From Sphingobacterium arenae (lineage in GTDB: Bacteria > Bacteroidota > Bacteroidia > Sphingobacteriales > Sphingobacteriaceae), in the NCBI RefSeq assembly GCF_014692505.1, contig NZ_JACNYK010000002.1:372001-436000 (forward strand): DNA of 64,000 bases, in the 5' to 3' direction. Below are positions 24,927 through 35,243 of the stretch, in pieces (positions within the stretch are counted from its first letter, which is position 1; the number at the start of each line of letters is the position of its first letter). Both the position numbers and the translations under genes were made by a program. The notes beneath the pieces were generated by a model, which had not been told where the DNA came from, did not search any database, and worked only from the letters and a program-made list of their open reading frames with translations.

Positions 24927-26525
24927 TTACCAGCCGGGGTTTTGTGTCATCAATTTATTAAGCATCAGTTCGGCAGCCGGAATAGGCCATACGGTATGTT
25001 TTTCCTGTTCTGCATTTGCAAAACGATCTCTGTAATATGGAATAGTCGTGAACACACGCTCAATGTCTTGTTGGACAGTGCTCATCTCAAAAGAAAATAT
25101 TCCCCAACGAATAAGGTCAAACTTACGCATTTGTTCAAAGGCCAGTTCGCGCATACGTTCATCTTGCACCTGGGTTTTAAAATCAGTATAATCCAAGCCA
25201 TACAGATCATGCGCTTCCACATTTTCCGCTTCCGGCAACAGTTTACCAAATGCTCTTCTACGAACTTGGTTTATCGCGTTGTAGGCGGCTTGCGTTGGGC
25301 CATTATTCACTTCGTTTTCGGCTTCGGCAAACATCAACAATACATCAGCGTAACGAAGCAAAGGAAAGTTCTGAGGCGTTTGCCCTACCGCTTTCGGAAG
25401 CAAGGTTTCGTATTCTCTGCGGAATTTTGCAGCCTGTCGATTATATAATGATGATTCCGAAATGGCATTAATCATCGTTTTGGCTCCATTTTCCCCTGTA
25501 TTATTGTACGTGAAATCTGCGATATTCCAATCTCTTCGAAGATCTCCGGTTTCGTATTTCCTATAATGCTTAGCAGTCGTTCGTATCCCTCCAAATCCGT
25601 TCCCTGTATTGTTATTTGATGTCTGTGGTCCATTTGCAAAACCGACATACCCTGTTTCCGTGTAATTGTCTGTTCGGTTACCCCAGAATTCGACCTCAAA
25701 AATGCTCTCTTTAATATCGTACTCATCTCTCGCAATTTTTATAAATACATCTGAATAACTGGGATTCAATGCATGCGCGACCGCATCATCTTCCATTACC
25801 TTAAGCGTCCAACTACGTGCTTCTGCAAATTTAGACTCGTCTTTCAAGGGATTCCCAGCCATGTATAGGCAAACTCTCGCTAAAATGCCCCTGACGGCAG
25901 ATTTATTGATCCTTCCACTAAATTGTATCTCATTAATGTTCGGCACTAATGCTTCAGCCTCCTTCATATCCTCCAATATTTGTGTATAGACCTCCGCAAG
26001 GCTATTTCGCTGGCTATCTGTTTCTTTCGCAGAGGCTGTAGGCGTTATAAAAATAGGAACCCCACCCCAAAGCTGAGCAAGTACAAAATAATAGTAACCG
26101 CGTAAGAATAGTGTCTCTCCTCTGATACGACTCCTGATTTCAATCGGAATACCGGGATTTTTATTGACGTTCGCCAACAACACATTTGCTCGGTTAATTC
26201 CTTGAAAAAGATTACGCCATATAGTATGCGTATCATTATCGCTAGCGGCTTGGTTAAAGTTTTGGGGACCTAATACAGGAGTTGATCGCGCAAAGTACCC
26301 CTCATCTCCTTCCATGCCTGTTCGATATAGCCAAACCGTGCCATACACACCTCCTAATATATCGTAAGTACCAGCTAGTGCTGCCATCAATTGACTCTCT
26401 GTTTCGTAATAGTTTACCGGAGCAAGGAAATCATTTGGATTTTTTTCAAAAGCTGTCTCACAGGAACTGGTTATCAATACAGTAGCCAGTATAAATAAAG
26501 TTCTTTTCGTGTATCTCGTTATCAT
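24927..26525 (-). CDS. SusD/RagB family glycan-binding lipoprotein (pair 2)
   Basis: This 532-aa lipoprotein has signal LFILATVLITSSC, then ETAFEKNPNDFLAP. It shows the SusD landmarks LFLRGYYYFVLAQLWGGVPI, LLRYADVLLMFAEAENEVN, INQVRRRAFG, ERMRELAFEQMRKFDLIRWG and the ending LMTQNPGW. It is the outer-membrane lid for SusC2. It lies 18 nt after the susC2 stop and before the DUF5017 and beta-helix genes, forming a standard SusC-SusD-binding-protein cassette. Confidence 0.94.
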   Translation of the reverse strand: MITRYTKRTLFILATVLITSSCETAFEKNPNDFLAPVNYYETESQLMAALAGTYDILGGVYGTVWLYRTGMEGDEGYFARSTPVLGPQNFNQAASDNDTHTIWRNLFQGINRANVLLANVNKNPGIPIEIRSRIRGETLFLRGYYYFVLAQLWGGVPIFITPTASAKETDSQRNSLAEVYTQILEDMKEAEALVPNINEIQFSGRINKSAVRGILARVCLYMAGNPLKDESKFAEARSWTLKVMEDDAVAHALNPSYSDVFIKIARDEYDIKESIFEVEFWGNRTDNYTETGYVGFANGPQTSNNNTGNGFGGIRTTAKHYRKYETGDLRRDWNIADFTYNNTGENGAKTMINAISESSLYNRQAAKFRREYETLLPKAVGQTPQNFPLLRYADVLLMFAEAENEVNNGPTQAAYNAINQVRRRAFGKLLPEAENVEAHDLYGLDYTDFKTQVQDERMRELAFEQMRKFDLIRWGIFSFEMSTVQQDIERVFTTIPYYRDRFANAEQEKHTVWPIPAAELMLNKLMTQNPGW

Positions 26526-26543
26526 GATGATTATCTAATATTA

Positions 26544-29500
26544 TTAAAACGTTGCCTTAAGTGCAAAAACGATCGTTCTCGGAATTGGATAGGCAGAGAA
26601 ATCAAATCCCGGTGTCAATACCGAATTTCTTACCGAAACCTCAGGATCCATTCCTGTATAGTTAGTCCAAGTCCATAAATTTTGTGCTGCCAAACTCACG
26701 TTGAGTTGCGTTATCGCCAAGGGGCGTATAATATTTCTTGGAACTTCGTACCCAAGTGAAACTGTTTTCAACCGCATATAAGAGCCATCCTCCAATACCC
26801 GGTTGGAATGGTAGCCTGTTACTCCTTGTCCTCTGGCTCGAAACAACGTACTATTTGGATTCTCCGGCGTCCACCGATCTGCATAACTTGCATATTGATT
26901 GATATTTGTCCGAATATTACCATTCCCTTCAAACATCAGTCGATTGGCATTGTAGAGTTTATTGCCATAAGACCACTGTAGGAATACATTCAGAGAAAAG
27001 CCTTTGTAAGTAAAATCATTATTGAAGCCACCACCGTGGATTGGCAGGCCGCGACCAAGTATCGTTAAGTCGTCGGAGTCAACGATTCCATCGTTATTGA
27101 GGTCACGATATTTAATATCACCAGGTCGGATATTATCACGTCCCGTACCGTTATCGGGCTGCGACGGTTTCAATACATGTACACCTTCTGACGGATTATC
27201 AAAATCGCTATAGTTATAGACACCTTCCCAAACATAGCCGTAAAACATGCCAGCAGGACGCCCAATTTCCGAAATATACAGTGGATTGGCATTATATTGT
27301 GATTCGAAAGACGGCGTAATGAATAATTTGTCCTGCCCTTCGGTCAATGCCAAGATTTTATTTCTATTAAAGCTGATGTTAAAACTAGAAGACCAAGAGA
27401 AGTTTTTCTTCTTAATATTATCAAAAAACAGTGTGATCTCTAATCCTTCATTGCGCACACTACCGATGTTTTTCATGGCCGAATTAAACCCCGTCGAGGT
27501 AGGTAATAGCGCATTTAACAACAGGTCGCGTGTGTTCTTTCTATAAACGTCAATGATGGCCGCAATGCGGTTGTCAAAAAAACCGAGGTCTAACCCTAAA
27601 TCCACTTGTTCAGTCGTTTCCCACCTTAAATCTTCATTTCCTAAATCAGATACAATCGCTCCCAGTGTTGGTGTGGCATTCTGCCAAGAATAAGAAGCAC
27701 CGAACGGTTGTGTCAGACTAGGGAAACGGACATATTCGCCAACTCGGTTATTTCCTGTCCATCCATAGCTAGTCCTAATCTTAATCTCCGAAATTCCGGA
27801 TATTTCTTTCATCCAAGGCTCTTCATGCACATTCCAAGCTGCCGCCATCGAAGGAAAATATGCCCAACGGTTCACCTTATCAAATTTCGAGGAACCATCG
27901 GCACGAATCGTTGCCGTAAGTAAATATCTCGAATCATAATTATAATTGAAGCGTGCGAAGCCAGACATCAAAAAGAATTCTGAAAGCAGCGCTGTAGTTG
28001 CATAAGGCGTACCTTGGTCAATGCCGCTCATACCCAGATTTTCATTCGGGATCTGCTGTGTCGAAAAGCCGTAGGCATTATAATTTGATTCCTGAAAAGA
28101 TAAACCTGTCATTCCAACTAAATGATGTTTATTGTTGAATTTTTTAGTATAGGTCAGCGTATTTTCATTAGACAACGTAATCCGCTCATTAAAATTAACC
28201 CTTGCATTGATCGCACGCGTATTAAAGTAACTAATAAGACTACCTTGTGGGGTTCTTGAATTAAAAAACATTTCGTTTCGAGCGTCTCTTCGGGTTACAG
28301 AGCCCGTCATTCGCAATATCCATTCCGGCAGGAATTTATACTCTGCGTAAACATTTGTGAGGAAATCTGTCACAAAGGTAGGTTGGTAAGCATTTTCACT
28401 GGTAACAATCGGGTTGAACCTAGCATCATATTGATTAAGCGCTTCCTCATCAATATCTTCTTCTAATAAATTGATATTGATATTTCCAGCTACAGGCCGA
28501 TATCCCCACACCCGGCTAAGCAAGTATGTCGTAAAAGAAGACCCTTCACCTGATGCGACATTGGTACCGTAGGTTTTTCGTTTGCTCATATTAGCCATAA
28601 TACCCACCTTCAATTTCTTACTTAACGACTGGTCTATATTGATCCTCCCCTGATATCGATCGTAACCAGAATTGAGCAGAATTCCATCCTGACTATAGGC
28701 AGACCCAGACATAGCATAACGCGTCTGATCTGTTCCTCCGCGTATTGCTATCGTATGAATTCTATTCAGCGTTTTCCGAAACACCTGATTCTGCCAGTCG
28801 ATTCCGGGAACTTTTCGATAATCCTCCAAAGTGAGACCGCGTGGATCAAACCCTTCTTCGGAAGGATCCAATTCGCCCGGGGTATAGGATCTATAACCAG
28901 CACGAGAAAGCTCACGTTGATAGTCCACAAATTCATAAGGATTCATTACGGAAATGGTTTTTTGTACCCCCTGAAAGCCAAGGGTATTATTAAAAGTAAC
29001 TATTGGTTTTCCGACTTTACCTTTTTTCGTTTCAATAATAATAACGCCATTTGCACCTCTCGATCCATAAATAGCTGTAGCGGATGCGTCCTTCAAAATA
29101 TTTATGGAAGCAATATCGTCTGGATTAATGGCTCCATTGTCTGGGTCTTCAACGGGAAATCCATCGATAACATATAGCGGAGCATTGCTCTGTGTCAAGG
29201 AGTTGGCCCCTCGGATGACAATATTCATTTCCTGTCCCGGCTGTCCATCTGTTGCGGAGACGCTAACCCCGGCGACACGCCCCTGTAAAGCCTCTGTAAA
29301 CGATGGTACCGGTGCTTTCTCCATATCCTTCATTGATACGGTACTAACCGATCCCGTTAAGTCTTTGCGGGCTATTTCTCCGTATCCAATCACAACAACT
29401 TCTTCCAAACGATCTTCCTCCACACGAAGTGTAACATTGATAATACCTGTCGCAGAAACATTACGTTGCTCGATGTGAAAGCCGATAAAACTGTAGGTCA

Positions 29501-29810
29501 GTACATTTTTCCCAAAGACTTCCAACTTATAATTCCCCTGCGCATCCGTAACAGTCTGATAGGTACTCCCTTGGATAAATACATTCACACCTGGCAAAGG
29601 ATTGCCCTGCGGATCTATAACACGTCCAGAAACAGTATAACGTTGTTGCTTCTTAATCCTCTCGTCTTTCCCCTCCCCGAAGGAAAGAATCATCTCCGCC
29701 CGCTCCTCATTGTGGGTAGTCGAATAAGTTACAGCATAGCTGCTGTAAGAATTCATCCAGAAAAGTAGGATAAAAGACGACGTAAAAAATGGTAAGTATT
29801 CTTTTTTCAT
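26544..29810 (-). CDS. SusC/RagA TonB-dependent outer-membrane transporter (pair 2)
   Basis: This 1088-aa protein has a signal peptide and a carboxypeptidase-like domain (VSGRVIDPQGNPLPGVNVFI). The LEEVVVIGYGEIARKDLTG box, a plug domain (YVIDGFPVEDP, INILKDASATAIYGSRGANG, VIIIETKKG) and a large barrel ending IPRTIVFALKATF follow. It imports oligosaccharide with SusD2. Two LacI-type operators and a candidate promoter lie in the 275 bp upstream, and the proximal operator starts 24 nt before the ATG. Confidence 0.94.
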   Translation of the reverse strand: MKKEYLPFFTSSFILLFWMNSYSSYAVTYSTTHNEERAEMILSFGEGKDERIKKQQRYTVSGRVIDPQGNPLPGVNVFIQGSTYQTVTDAQGNYKLEVFGKNVLTYSFIGFHIEQRNVSATGIINVTLRVEEDRLEEVVVIGYGEIARKDLTGSVSTVSMKDMEKAPVPSFTEALQGRVAGVSVSATDGQPGQEMNIVIRGANSLTQSNAPLYVIDGFPVEDPDNGAINPDDIASINILKDASATAIYGSRGANGVIIIETKKGKVGKPIVTFNNTLGFQGVQKTISVMNPYEFVDYQRELSRAGYRSYTPGELDPSEEGFDPRGLTLEDYRKVPGIDWQNQVFRKTLNRIHTIAIRGGTDQTRYAMSGSAYSQDGILLNSGYDRYQGRINIDQSLSKKLKVGIMANMSKRKTYGTNVASGEGSSFTTYLLSRVWGYRPVAGNININLLEEDIDEEALNQYDARFNPIVTSENAYQPTFVTDFLTNVYAEYKFLPEWILRMTGSVTRRDARNEMFFNSRTPQGSLISYFNTRAINARVNFNERITLSNENTLTYTKKFNNKHHLVGMTGLSFQESNYNAYGFSTQQIPNENLGMSGIDQGTPYATTALLSEFFLMSGFARFNYNYDSRYLLTATIRADGSSKFDKVNRWAYFPSMAAAWNVHEEPWMKEISGISEIKIRTSYGWTGNNRVGEYVRFPSLTQPFGASYSWQNATPTLGAIVSDLGNEDLRWETTEQVDLGLDLGFFDNRIAAIIDVYRKNTRDLLLNALLPTSTGFNSAMKNIGSVRNEGLEITLFFDNIKKKNFSWSSSFNISFNRNKILALTEGQDKLFITPSFESQYNANPLYISEIGRPAGMFYGYVWEGVYNYSDFDNPSEGVHVLKPSQPDNGTGRDNIRPGDIKYRDLNNDGIVDSDDLTILGRGLPIHGGGFNNDFTYKGFSLNVFLQWSYGNKLYNANRLMFEGNGNIRTNINQYASYADRWTPENPNSTLFRARGQGVTGYHSNRVLEDGSYMRLKTVSLGYEVPRNIIRPLAITQLNVSLAAQNLWTWTNYTGMDPEVSVRNSVLTPGFDFSAYPIPRTIVFALKATF

Positions 29811-29834
29811 AAAATATTTATGTTGGTTAAACTA

Positions 29835-29848
29835 CGTTTACGTTACCG
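29835..29848. promoter_or_regulatory. LacI-type operator, proximal site of susC2
   Basis: The sequence is CGTTTACGTTACCG, identical over all 14 bases to the proximal site of susC3 at 53833-53846. It lies in the untranslated leader 24 nt from the start codon, where a bound repressor could block elongation. Confidence 0.72.
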
Positions 29849-29947
29849 AAAACATTCTCATTAGAAAATAAGATGGACAATATTTATATTATTTTTTAAC
29901 CCACCTCCGTGTTCGAACTTTTTATTATTTATTTGATTTATAAATTA

Positions 29948-29961
29948 TGGTTACGTTACCG
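29948..29961. promoter_or_regulatory. LacI-type operator, distal site of susC2
   Basis: The sequence is TGGTTACGTTACCG, which differs from the distal susC3 site by one base. It lies exactly 30 nt downstream of the candidate -7 box, the same distance as at susC3. Together with the proximal site it could support repressor looping over 113 bp. Confidence 0.75.
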
Positions 29962-29991
29962 ATGTGACATGAAACGTCTTTAGCTCTATTA

Positions 29992-30023
29992 CAATAATAG
30001 TATTATATATTAATATTACCAAT
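29992..30023 (-). promoter_or_regulatory. Candidate promoter of the susC2 operon
   Basis: Reading the minus strand, ATTG (30023-30020) is followed after 20 nt by TATTATTG (29999-29992), close to the Bacteroidota TTTG/TAnnTTTG consensus. The element spacing and the 30-nt distance to the operator are the same as for the susC3 promoter, which strengthens both calls. Confidence 0.5.
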
Positions 30024-30041
30024 ATTTTTTATTGAAATTTA

Positions 30042-30055
30042 TGATAACGTAACCA
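30042..30055. promoter_or_regulatory. Third, weaker LacI-type operator upstream of the susC2 promoter
   Basis: The sequence is TGATAACGTAACCA. It keeps the TAACGTAACC core in the orientation of the site at 1167, and lies 18 bp upstream of the -33 box and 30 bp past the lyase gene stop. It may be an auxiliary operator. Confidence 0.5.
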
Positions 30056-30085
30056 TTGACGGACGTTAATCAAAAAATATATGCT

Positions 30086-32851
30086 CTATTTGGGCGTTAC
30101 GAAATAATTACCGGGCTCTGTCATCTCCGTATATCCCGTATGCTCCTTCCCTCGGACATCTATATTCTGAATAATATGGCCTGCTTTGCGTATCTCCCAT
30201 TTTCCCTCCTTCAGCCCCATAAGAACGACTTTCGTGATGCCCTCATGCTCCACTAAGATCGAAAACGGTTTCTTAACAGGATGTTGTGCTGCAAATACAA
30301 TTGTATTAGCTCCGATATTTATCACTTCCCCTTCTTCATTGGTTGTACGCGTCAATGGCAATGGAGATTTGTTTCCGTCCACCATTTGAAATACTGTTAC
30401 AAATTGATTGTTCTTATTCGGTTTCTTGTAGCTGACCATGAGTCTATGGCCTTTCCCTTCTGGATAGTTTGTTTCCGGCACTTCCAAAGCAACACCAAAT
30501 ACATTGGTTGCTAGGGAATCAGACCATACTTCTTTTGTATAGCTTTGCGAATCTGGATTCAGTATCGTCACATATGTTTTGCCTACCCTTCCTCCCAATT
30601 TATTGTGTATTACAAAACCATCGTCTGTTACCTCCGGCAGATGATGTGTATTTATCTGCCAGTATTTTGCAATCTCTTCATTTTTCGTTTCAATATTATC
30701 TATCAATATAATGGCAGCTGGTACATCTTGTCGGTCCAGATTGAGAAAACAGAAATCTCGGACATAATGTTTAACCTTATCGGTGTATGCACTTTTTAAA
30801 TCCACCGAAAAATAGCTATAAAAAGGTTTCTCTTTCGTCGGACCTACGTCTGTAGCCAAAACGCTTCCATTATGAAACCAAGGATCCGACTGTATCTGTT
30901 GTGGAGATACCGGAGCGCGTTGATTGAATCGAGTCCCACCATCGTTGACTTCACTTCTGTAGAATAGCTCTTTCGGATCGACCGCCAACATCATACTATG
31001 GGCAACCGAACGTTTGTTGAACCCCATATCATATGGCGTACCATAGAACCTGTAAAGGCCAATATCGCCGACCTGAAATCCTCTATAATAGATTTGCAAG
31101 GATCCCGCATCGGCATGTTGATGATTTCCAAAATGGTAACCGCCTCCTTTTATCTCTGCAACCACATCGTCGCTGTCCGGACCTATATTCCAACCTGTAC
31201 GTGCTACCATAGAGCCTAGTATTGGTCCAAAATCTTTTGTCAGCGGTAAAGATTGTAAACTAGGTTCTGCCTGCAAATCGGGGTCATTTAACAGCAAGTA
31301 CAATACGGGATTGTTTAGATTACCATGCCTTAAAAACTCTCCTTTTACAATGGGGTCCTTACTATAAGTATACATTAAGAACATGACCAAAGGTGATTTC
31401 CAATAATAGGGCTGATCCGGTCTACCCGACGTAAAACCATCCCCGTCCCGTAACATTTCACCACCTGGAGTCCGCATATATAGCCAAAAATCCGACAAAT
31501 TCTTTAGGTTATCATCGAAAACCATCTCGCCCGTCATCCGGTAGTAAAGCCAAGCCGCATGCATTTCCCAAGCAAATCTATACGCCCCATAGCCTATTCC
31601 CTGGTTGTGCCTGGGCGACTGATATTCAAATTTACGCATGGGCACGAGCTCTTCAAGGATTGCATAGGACACGTACTGATAGGGAATCGGGTCTTCATCG
31701 TAGATAGCAATGCTCATCGCCAGAAAATCCCGGTTTACCATGGCTTCATTCCCGTGTCCATTCAGTATTTTCGTTCTAAATGGCGGCCAACCAATCTCCA
31801 TATCCATAGCCAACCGCATCAGGTTTTTGATCATCGTCTCCTTTTCTGCCGTGGTCAATAAATCGTAAGTCCAATCGTAGACCAAAGAAGCCGTGTAAAT
31901 AGCCCGTCCGAGTTCCCTTGTAATATCCAACAGATTACCAAACTCCACATTTGCCAGATAACTGACCGTGAGGTCAATTGCCTCACGTCCAATCTCTTTT
32001 TCTCCGGTCATGAGGTAATAAAAGGCTTTCTTTTCCACCGCTTTTTCCAAATCCACATTATAGGAGATTTCTTCTTCGCTGTTAAACGAAAACCCAAAGG
32101 GAACTATGGCTTCTTTTTTCAGCTTTTCCCATGTCGTGCGATTTTCATCCTTCAGCAGATTTTCTCTGACCAAGGGAAGAGATTCCGCATTGACCCACAG
32201 CCGCGGGCGGCTAGCAGGAGGCTTTACACGGGGTTCATAATCTGCAGCCGCTTGTGGGACACGCGGTGGCACATAAGGTTGTATTTCCATATATTCCAAT
32301 CGCACACCACGAGGCAGCCAGACACGAATATCTTGCTCTCCGCTATCTAAATAGAAAATACCTGTTTGTTGCTTCGGTCTATTCCAGGGCACATAAACAA
32401 CTCTTTTCGTTGCCCTGTTTTCGCCAATCTGCATACGCATAAAAAGCGATTCAAATTTTGTTTTTGCTTTCTTCATCAATGCTGCGCCCTCCTCGTCCGT
32501 AACGGCATACGTATGAATAAGATAGTGTCCTGCCTGCCGCACGTTGACAGTGAAAATCATATCAGCGACTTGCCGTTCACCATTTACGGCCTCGCTGATT
32601 CCTTTTTTTAACGTGATACTCTGCTTACTCTCCAATCGATCATCGGTCACGATGACCACCGTTTCGGAGTTCACATCTGCTTTTCGACTGTCTAATTTAT
32701 AAGATTGCGCCCTAAGATCGATCGTCGATTTGGTCTGTGCCCAGATAGAACATATTCCACATAGGGTGATCAGCAAAAAACTGATAACCCATCTCCTGTT
32801 TATCCCCTTTATTGGTATGTGAACATATTTATTCTTCGTCGTTAAGTTCAT
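30086..32851 (-). CDS. Heparinase II/III-family polysaccharide lyase-like protein
   Basis: This 921-aa exported protein has an N-terminal beta-sandwich (about 45-195) and an (alpha/alpha) toroid (about 215-530) containing NGHGNEAMVNRDF and PRHNQGIGYGAYRF. A heparinase II/III beta-sandwich follows, with its signature FGNHQHADAGSLQIYY (H579, D581). Enzymes of this fold cleave 1,4-linked uronic acid glycans (heparin, alginate, chondroitin, other uronans) by beta-elimination. N364, H366 and H415 are in positions expected for the neutralising and catalytic residues. The start overlaps the beta-helix gene by 23 nt. The target uronan cannot be named from sequence. Confidence 0.85.
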   Translation of the reverse strand: MNLTTKNKYVHIPIKGINRRWVISFLLITLCGICSIWAQTKSTIDLRAQSYKLDSRKADVNSETVVIVTDDRLESKQSITLKKGISEAVNGERQVADMIFTVNVRQAGHYLIHTYAVTDEEGAALMKKAKTKFESLFMRMQIGENRATKRVVYVPWNRPKQQTGIFYLDSGEQDIRVWLPRGVRLEYMEIQPYVPPRVPQAAADYEPRVKPPASRPRLWVNAESLPLVRENLLKDENRTTWEKLKKEAIVPFGFSFNSEEEISYNVDLEKAVEKKAFYYLMTGEKEIGREAIDLTVSYLANVEFGNLLDITRELGRAIYTASLVYDWTYDLLTTAEKETMIKNLMRLAMDMEIGWPPFRTKILNGHGNEAMVNRDFLAMSIAIYDEDPIPYQYVSYAILEELVPMRKFEYQSPRHNQGIGYGAYRFAWEMHAAWLYYRMTGEMVFDDNLKNLSDFWLYMRTPGGEMLRDGDGFTSGRPDQPYYWKSPLVMFLMYTYSKDPIVKGEFLRHGNLNNPVLYLLLNDPDLQAEPSLQSLPLTKDFGPILGSMVARTGWNIGPDSDDVVAEIKGGGYHFGNHQHADAGSLQIYYRGFQVGDIGLYRFYGTPYDMGFNKRSVAHSMMLAVDPKELFYRSEVNDGGTRFNQRAPVSPQQIQSDPWFHNGSVLATDVGPTKEKPFYSYFSVDLKSAYTDKVKHYVRDFCFLNLDRQDVPAAIILIDNIETKNEEIAKYWQINTHHLPEVTDDGFVIHNKLGGRVGKTYVTILNPDSQSYTKEVWSDSLATNVFGVALEVPETNYPEGKGHRLMVSYKKPNKNNQFVTVFQMVDGNKSPLPLTRTTNEEGEVINIGANTIVFAAQHPVKKPFSILVEHEGITKVVLMGLKEGKWEIRKAGHIIQNIDVRGKEHTGYTEMTEPGNYFVTPK

Positions 32852-35204
32852 AATTTTGCATTAGCTTTTGTATGAATTCTTGTTTTAACTTTACGCCATT
32901 TTCCCTCATAGCCTGTAATGTTCGGCTATCAAACATGGTCTGTAAATGATTATATTTCACGGCACGGTTTAATTCGATAAAACCCAATAAATTTAATGCT
33001 TCTATTGCTGGTTGACCATCTACAACGGGAGCGGATAAACGGCAGTTCACAAAACTGGCTCCTTCTTTGCAATCCAGCGTAAAAGCTTTGCGTTTATACG
33101 CCCGTGGGTCAGGTCGCAATACACAGTCCCATAAGGTAATCTTCCCCATCAATCCCCCCCCTTCCGGGGTCTGCAACGCGTGAATTACGCTATTCCGGAC
33201 ATCAATATCCAGTTTCATCGCATCAAAAGAAGCGGCCAACCTATTACAACGCGCAATATATAACTGTAAGTACAATCCTTCTTCAACGAGAGCAGAATCA
33301 TTGGATACAAATTGCATATTCATTTCCATTTCCAGTCCCTGTTTATTATCCAGGTACTCCAAGTCGACGTCCTCTAGTAGTATTTGGCTCGTGGCATGTA
33401 CATTATTGTTCGAGCTATCCCGAACGACAAAATGTTGCGGATCGATTAATTTCATAACTTTCACTCCCTTCCGTCCCCCTCGAACACGGATATTCCTGAA
33501 TATCATATCACGCGGAAAAAATAGTTTATGGCCGTTCTTCGTCTTTGAAAAGGACGGCGCATATAAAACCCAACAGGGATCCGTCCTTGTATCTTCCCCG
33601 AGATCAATTTGTAGATTTTCAACCCGGATTCCGTGTGCAAGCCCAATAGGGTAGCCATATTCGAAGTCTGCTGGTGAAAAGTACAACACCGCCCGCATTC
33701 TTCCAGCGGGAGGAATAAAACGACAATTGGAAATTTGTACATATCCGTCCCACTTCGCTCCATAATCTCTTCTAAAATTAATAAACGAAGTGCTACTACT
33801 TTGGGTATTTTCGACTGTGAGCTGCCCACCTCCGGTTACAGAAAGACCACGATAACCAATCTTTGAATCTTTTATATGAATATTCCACGCATGAAAATGG
33901 ACATCGATACGATTTAAATGACATCTGTTTATATAAAGGTCTTTCATCAAGTTGGTACCAAACACACCCCAGTGGACAACACCTCCTTCGGCCATAATAT
34001 TATTAAAACAGCTTTTGAGCACACGGGCTCCACTAATTCCATAAGTCCCTGCCGGCACATCTCGCTCTGTTCCTTCACGATCCTGCTCCCAAGGTATCAA
34101 ACGTATATTTTCTAATGTAATATCATAAACACGACTAAAGTTGTAAAAACCTGTTCGTGGGTTCATGGACGTATCTACGGCATCTTTTTCCATCCCGACC
34201 CATTGATTACGGATAATTGTACGGCTCCTTGTGATGGTGAAACCATTATGCCTATATCCTTTCACATCTTGTCCTGGTCCTTCGCCGGAAATATAAAACG
34301 ATCCTCCCTCCACGATCAGATAACAATCTTCTGCTGGATAAGCAGTCAGATGTGTATAATCTTTAAACGTCCATGCGATATCTCCGATAATCCTTCCGTG
34401 CTCTTCCACATAAAAGAATTCCTCTTTTGCCCAAGAAGCTCCTCCATAACGCGCTCCGGCACGATAGCCGATGCGGTCGTTATCATCTCGGACGATGATC
34501 AATGTATTTTTATAGGAAGCCAATTCTTCAAATTGCTGTATATTCGGTTTAAGCTGTTTCAAGAATTTCCGTTTCGTCTCATTATCCCACGAGATATCCT
34601 GCGGTTTTTGATAACTGGTAATGATAAAACGTGGAGTATTCTTCGTATTTGCGCTCTCCGAAATATGAAAAACAGTCATGCCCCAATCTACATTCGTGCG
34701 TATATGTATGGTCTGTGACGCCATTAACCAATACTCTCCGGTGACATTTACAACAGGAAGCTTATGGAGGTTCGCATAATCGTGCGCTTGTTTAATTTGA
34801 TCGCCATCATCATCCATGCCATTGCCTTTCGCCCCAAACATCGCATAATTTACAGCCTGTACCCCGACTAACCGAGCTAACAGGTTCGTTTCCAATTCCC
34901 ATTCCCCAATTTGTATGTCCTTATTTTTTTCACTTAGATACAGTTTATAGCTAGCACCTCCTCCATCGCCTACTTCATGATAACCTAACGTATGCACCAC
35001 CATACCATTTTCCAGCTGGTTGTCCAGCAACATCTCCATCAACGTATCTTTAACAATCAAACCGGAGTTTGGAAAACCGTTATCCCTATCCATCATTGGT
35101 TGGTTCTGTAGCGAAGCATCTACATTTTTTTGTAATAAAGAGGCACTTCCCACGCCTAATAGCCCCAGTATTTGCCGTCGGTTCATATTTGGCTTCTTAT
35201 TCAT
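32829..35204 (-). CDS. Tailspike/pectate-lyase-3-like beta-helix protein with Tat-type signal
   Basis: This 791-aa protein starts MNKKPNMNRRQILGLLGVGS, a twin-arginine-like signal. The motif GAKGNGMDDDGDQIKQAHDYA is the classical opening of pectate_lyase_3/GH28-like beta-helices also seen in phage tailspikes. A long ladder of short strands with solvent-exposed Asn/His/Arg follows (INRCHLNRIDVHFHAWNIHI, VENTQSSSTSFINFRR). It probably cleaves or binds the glycan in the periplasm, upstream of the heparinase-type enzyme with which it overlaps. Catalytic residues are not identifiable by eye. Lyase, GH28-like hydrolase and epimerase functions all remain possible. Confidence 0.72.
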   Translation of the reverse strand: MNKKPNMNRRQILGLLGVGSASLLQKNVDASLQNQPMMDRDNGFPNSGLIVKDTLMEMLLDNQLENGMVVHTLGYHEVGDGGGASYKLYLSEKNKDIQIGEWELETNLLARLVGVQAVNYAMFGAKGNGMDDDGDQIKQAHDYANLHKLPVVNVTGEYWLMASQTIHIRTNVDWGMTVFHISESANTKNTPRFIITSYQKPQDISWDNETKRKFLKQLKPNIQQFEELASYKNTLIIVRDDNDRIGYRAGARYGGASWAKEEFFYVEEHGRIIGDIAWTFKDYTHLTAYPAEDCYLIVEGGSFYISGEGPGQDVKGYRHNGFTITRSRTIIRNQWVGMEKDAVDTSMNPRTGFYNFSRVYDITLENIRLIPWEQDREGTERDVPAGTYGISGARVLKSCFNNIMAEGGVVHWGVFGTNLMKDLYINRCHLNRIDVHFHAWNIHIKDSKIGYRGLSVTGGGQLTVENTQSSSTSFINFRRDYGAKWDGYVQISNCRFIPPAGRMRAVLYFSPADFEYGYPIGLAHGIRVENLQIDLGEDTRTDPCWVLYAPSFSKTKNGHKLFFPRDMIFRNIRVRGGRKGVKVMKLIDPQHFVVRDSSNNNVHATSQILLEDVDLEYLDNKQGLEMEMNMQFVSNDSALVEEGLYLQLYIARCNRLAASFDAMKLDIDVRNSVIHALQTPEGGGLMGKITLWDCVLRPDPRAYKRKAFTLDCKEGASFVNCRLSAPVVDGQPAIEALNLLGFIELNRAVKYNHLQTMFDSRTLQAMRENGVKLKQEFIQKLMQNYELNDEE

Positions 35205-35243
35205 ATAGATATTCTATTCATATATTGACAATCCTTCATATAA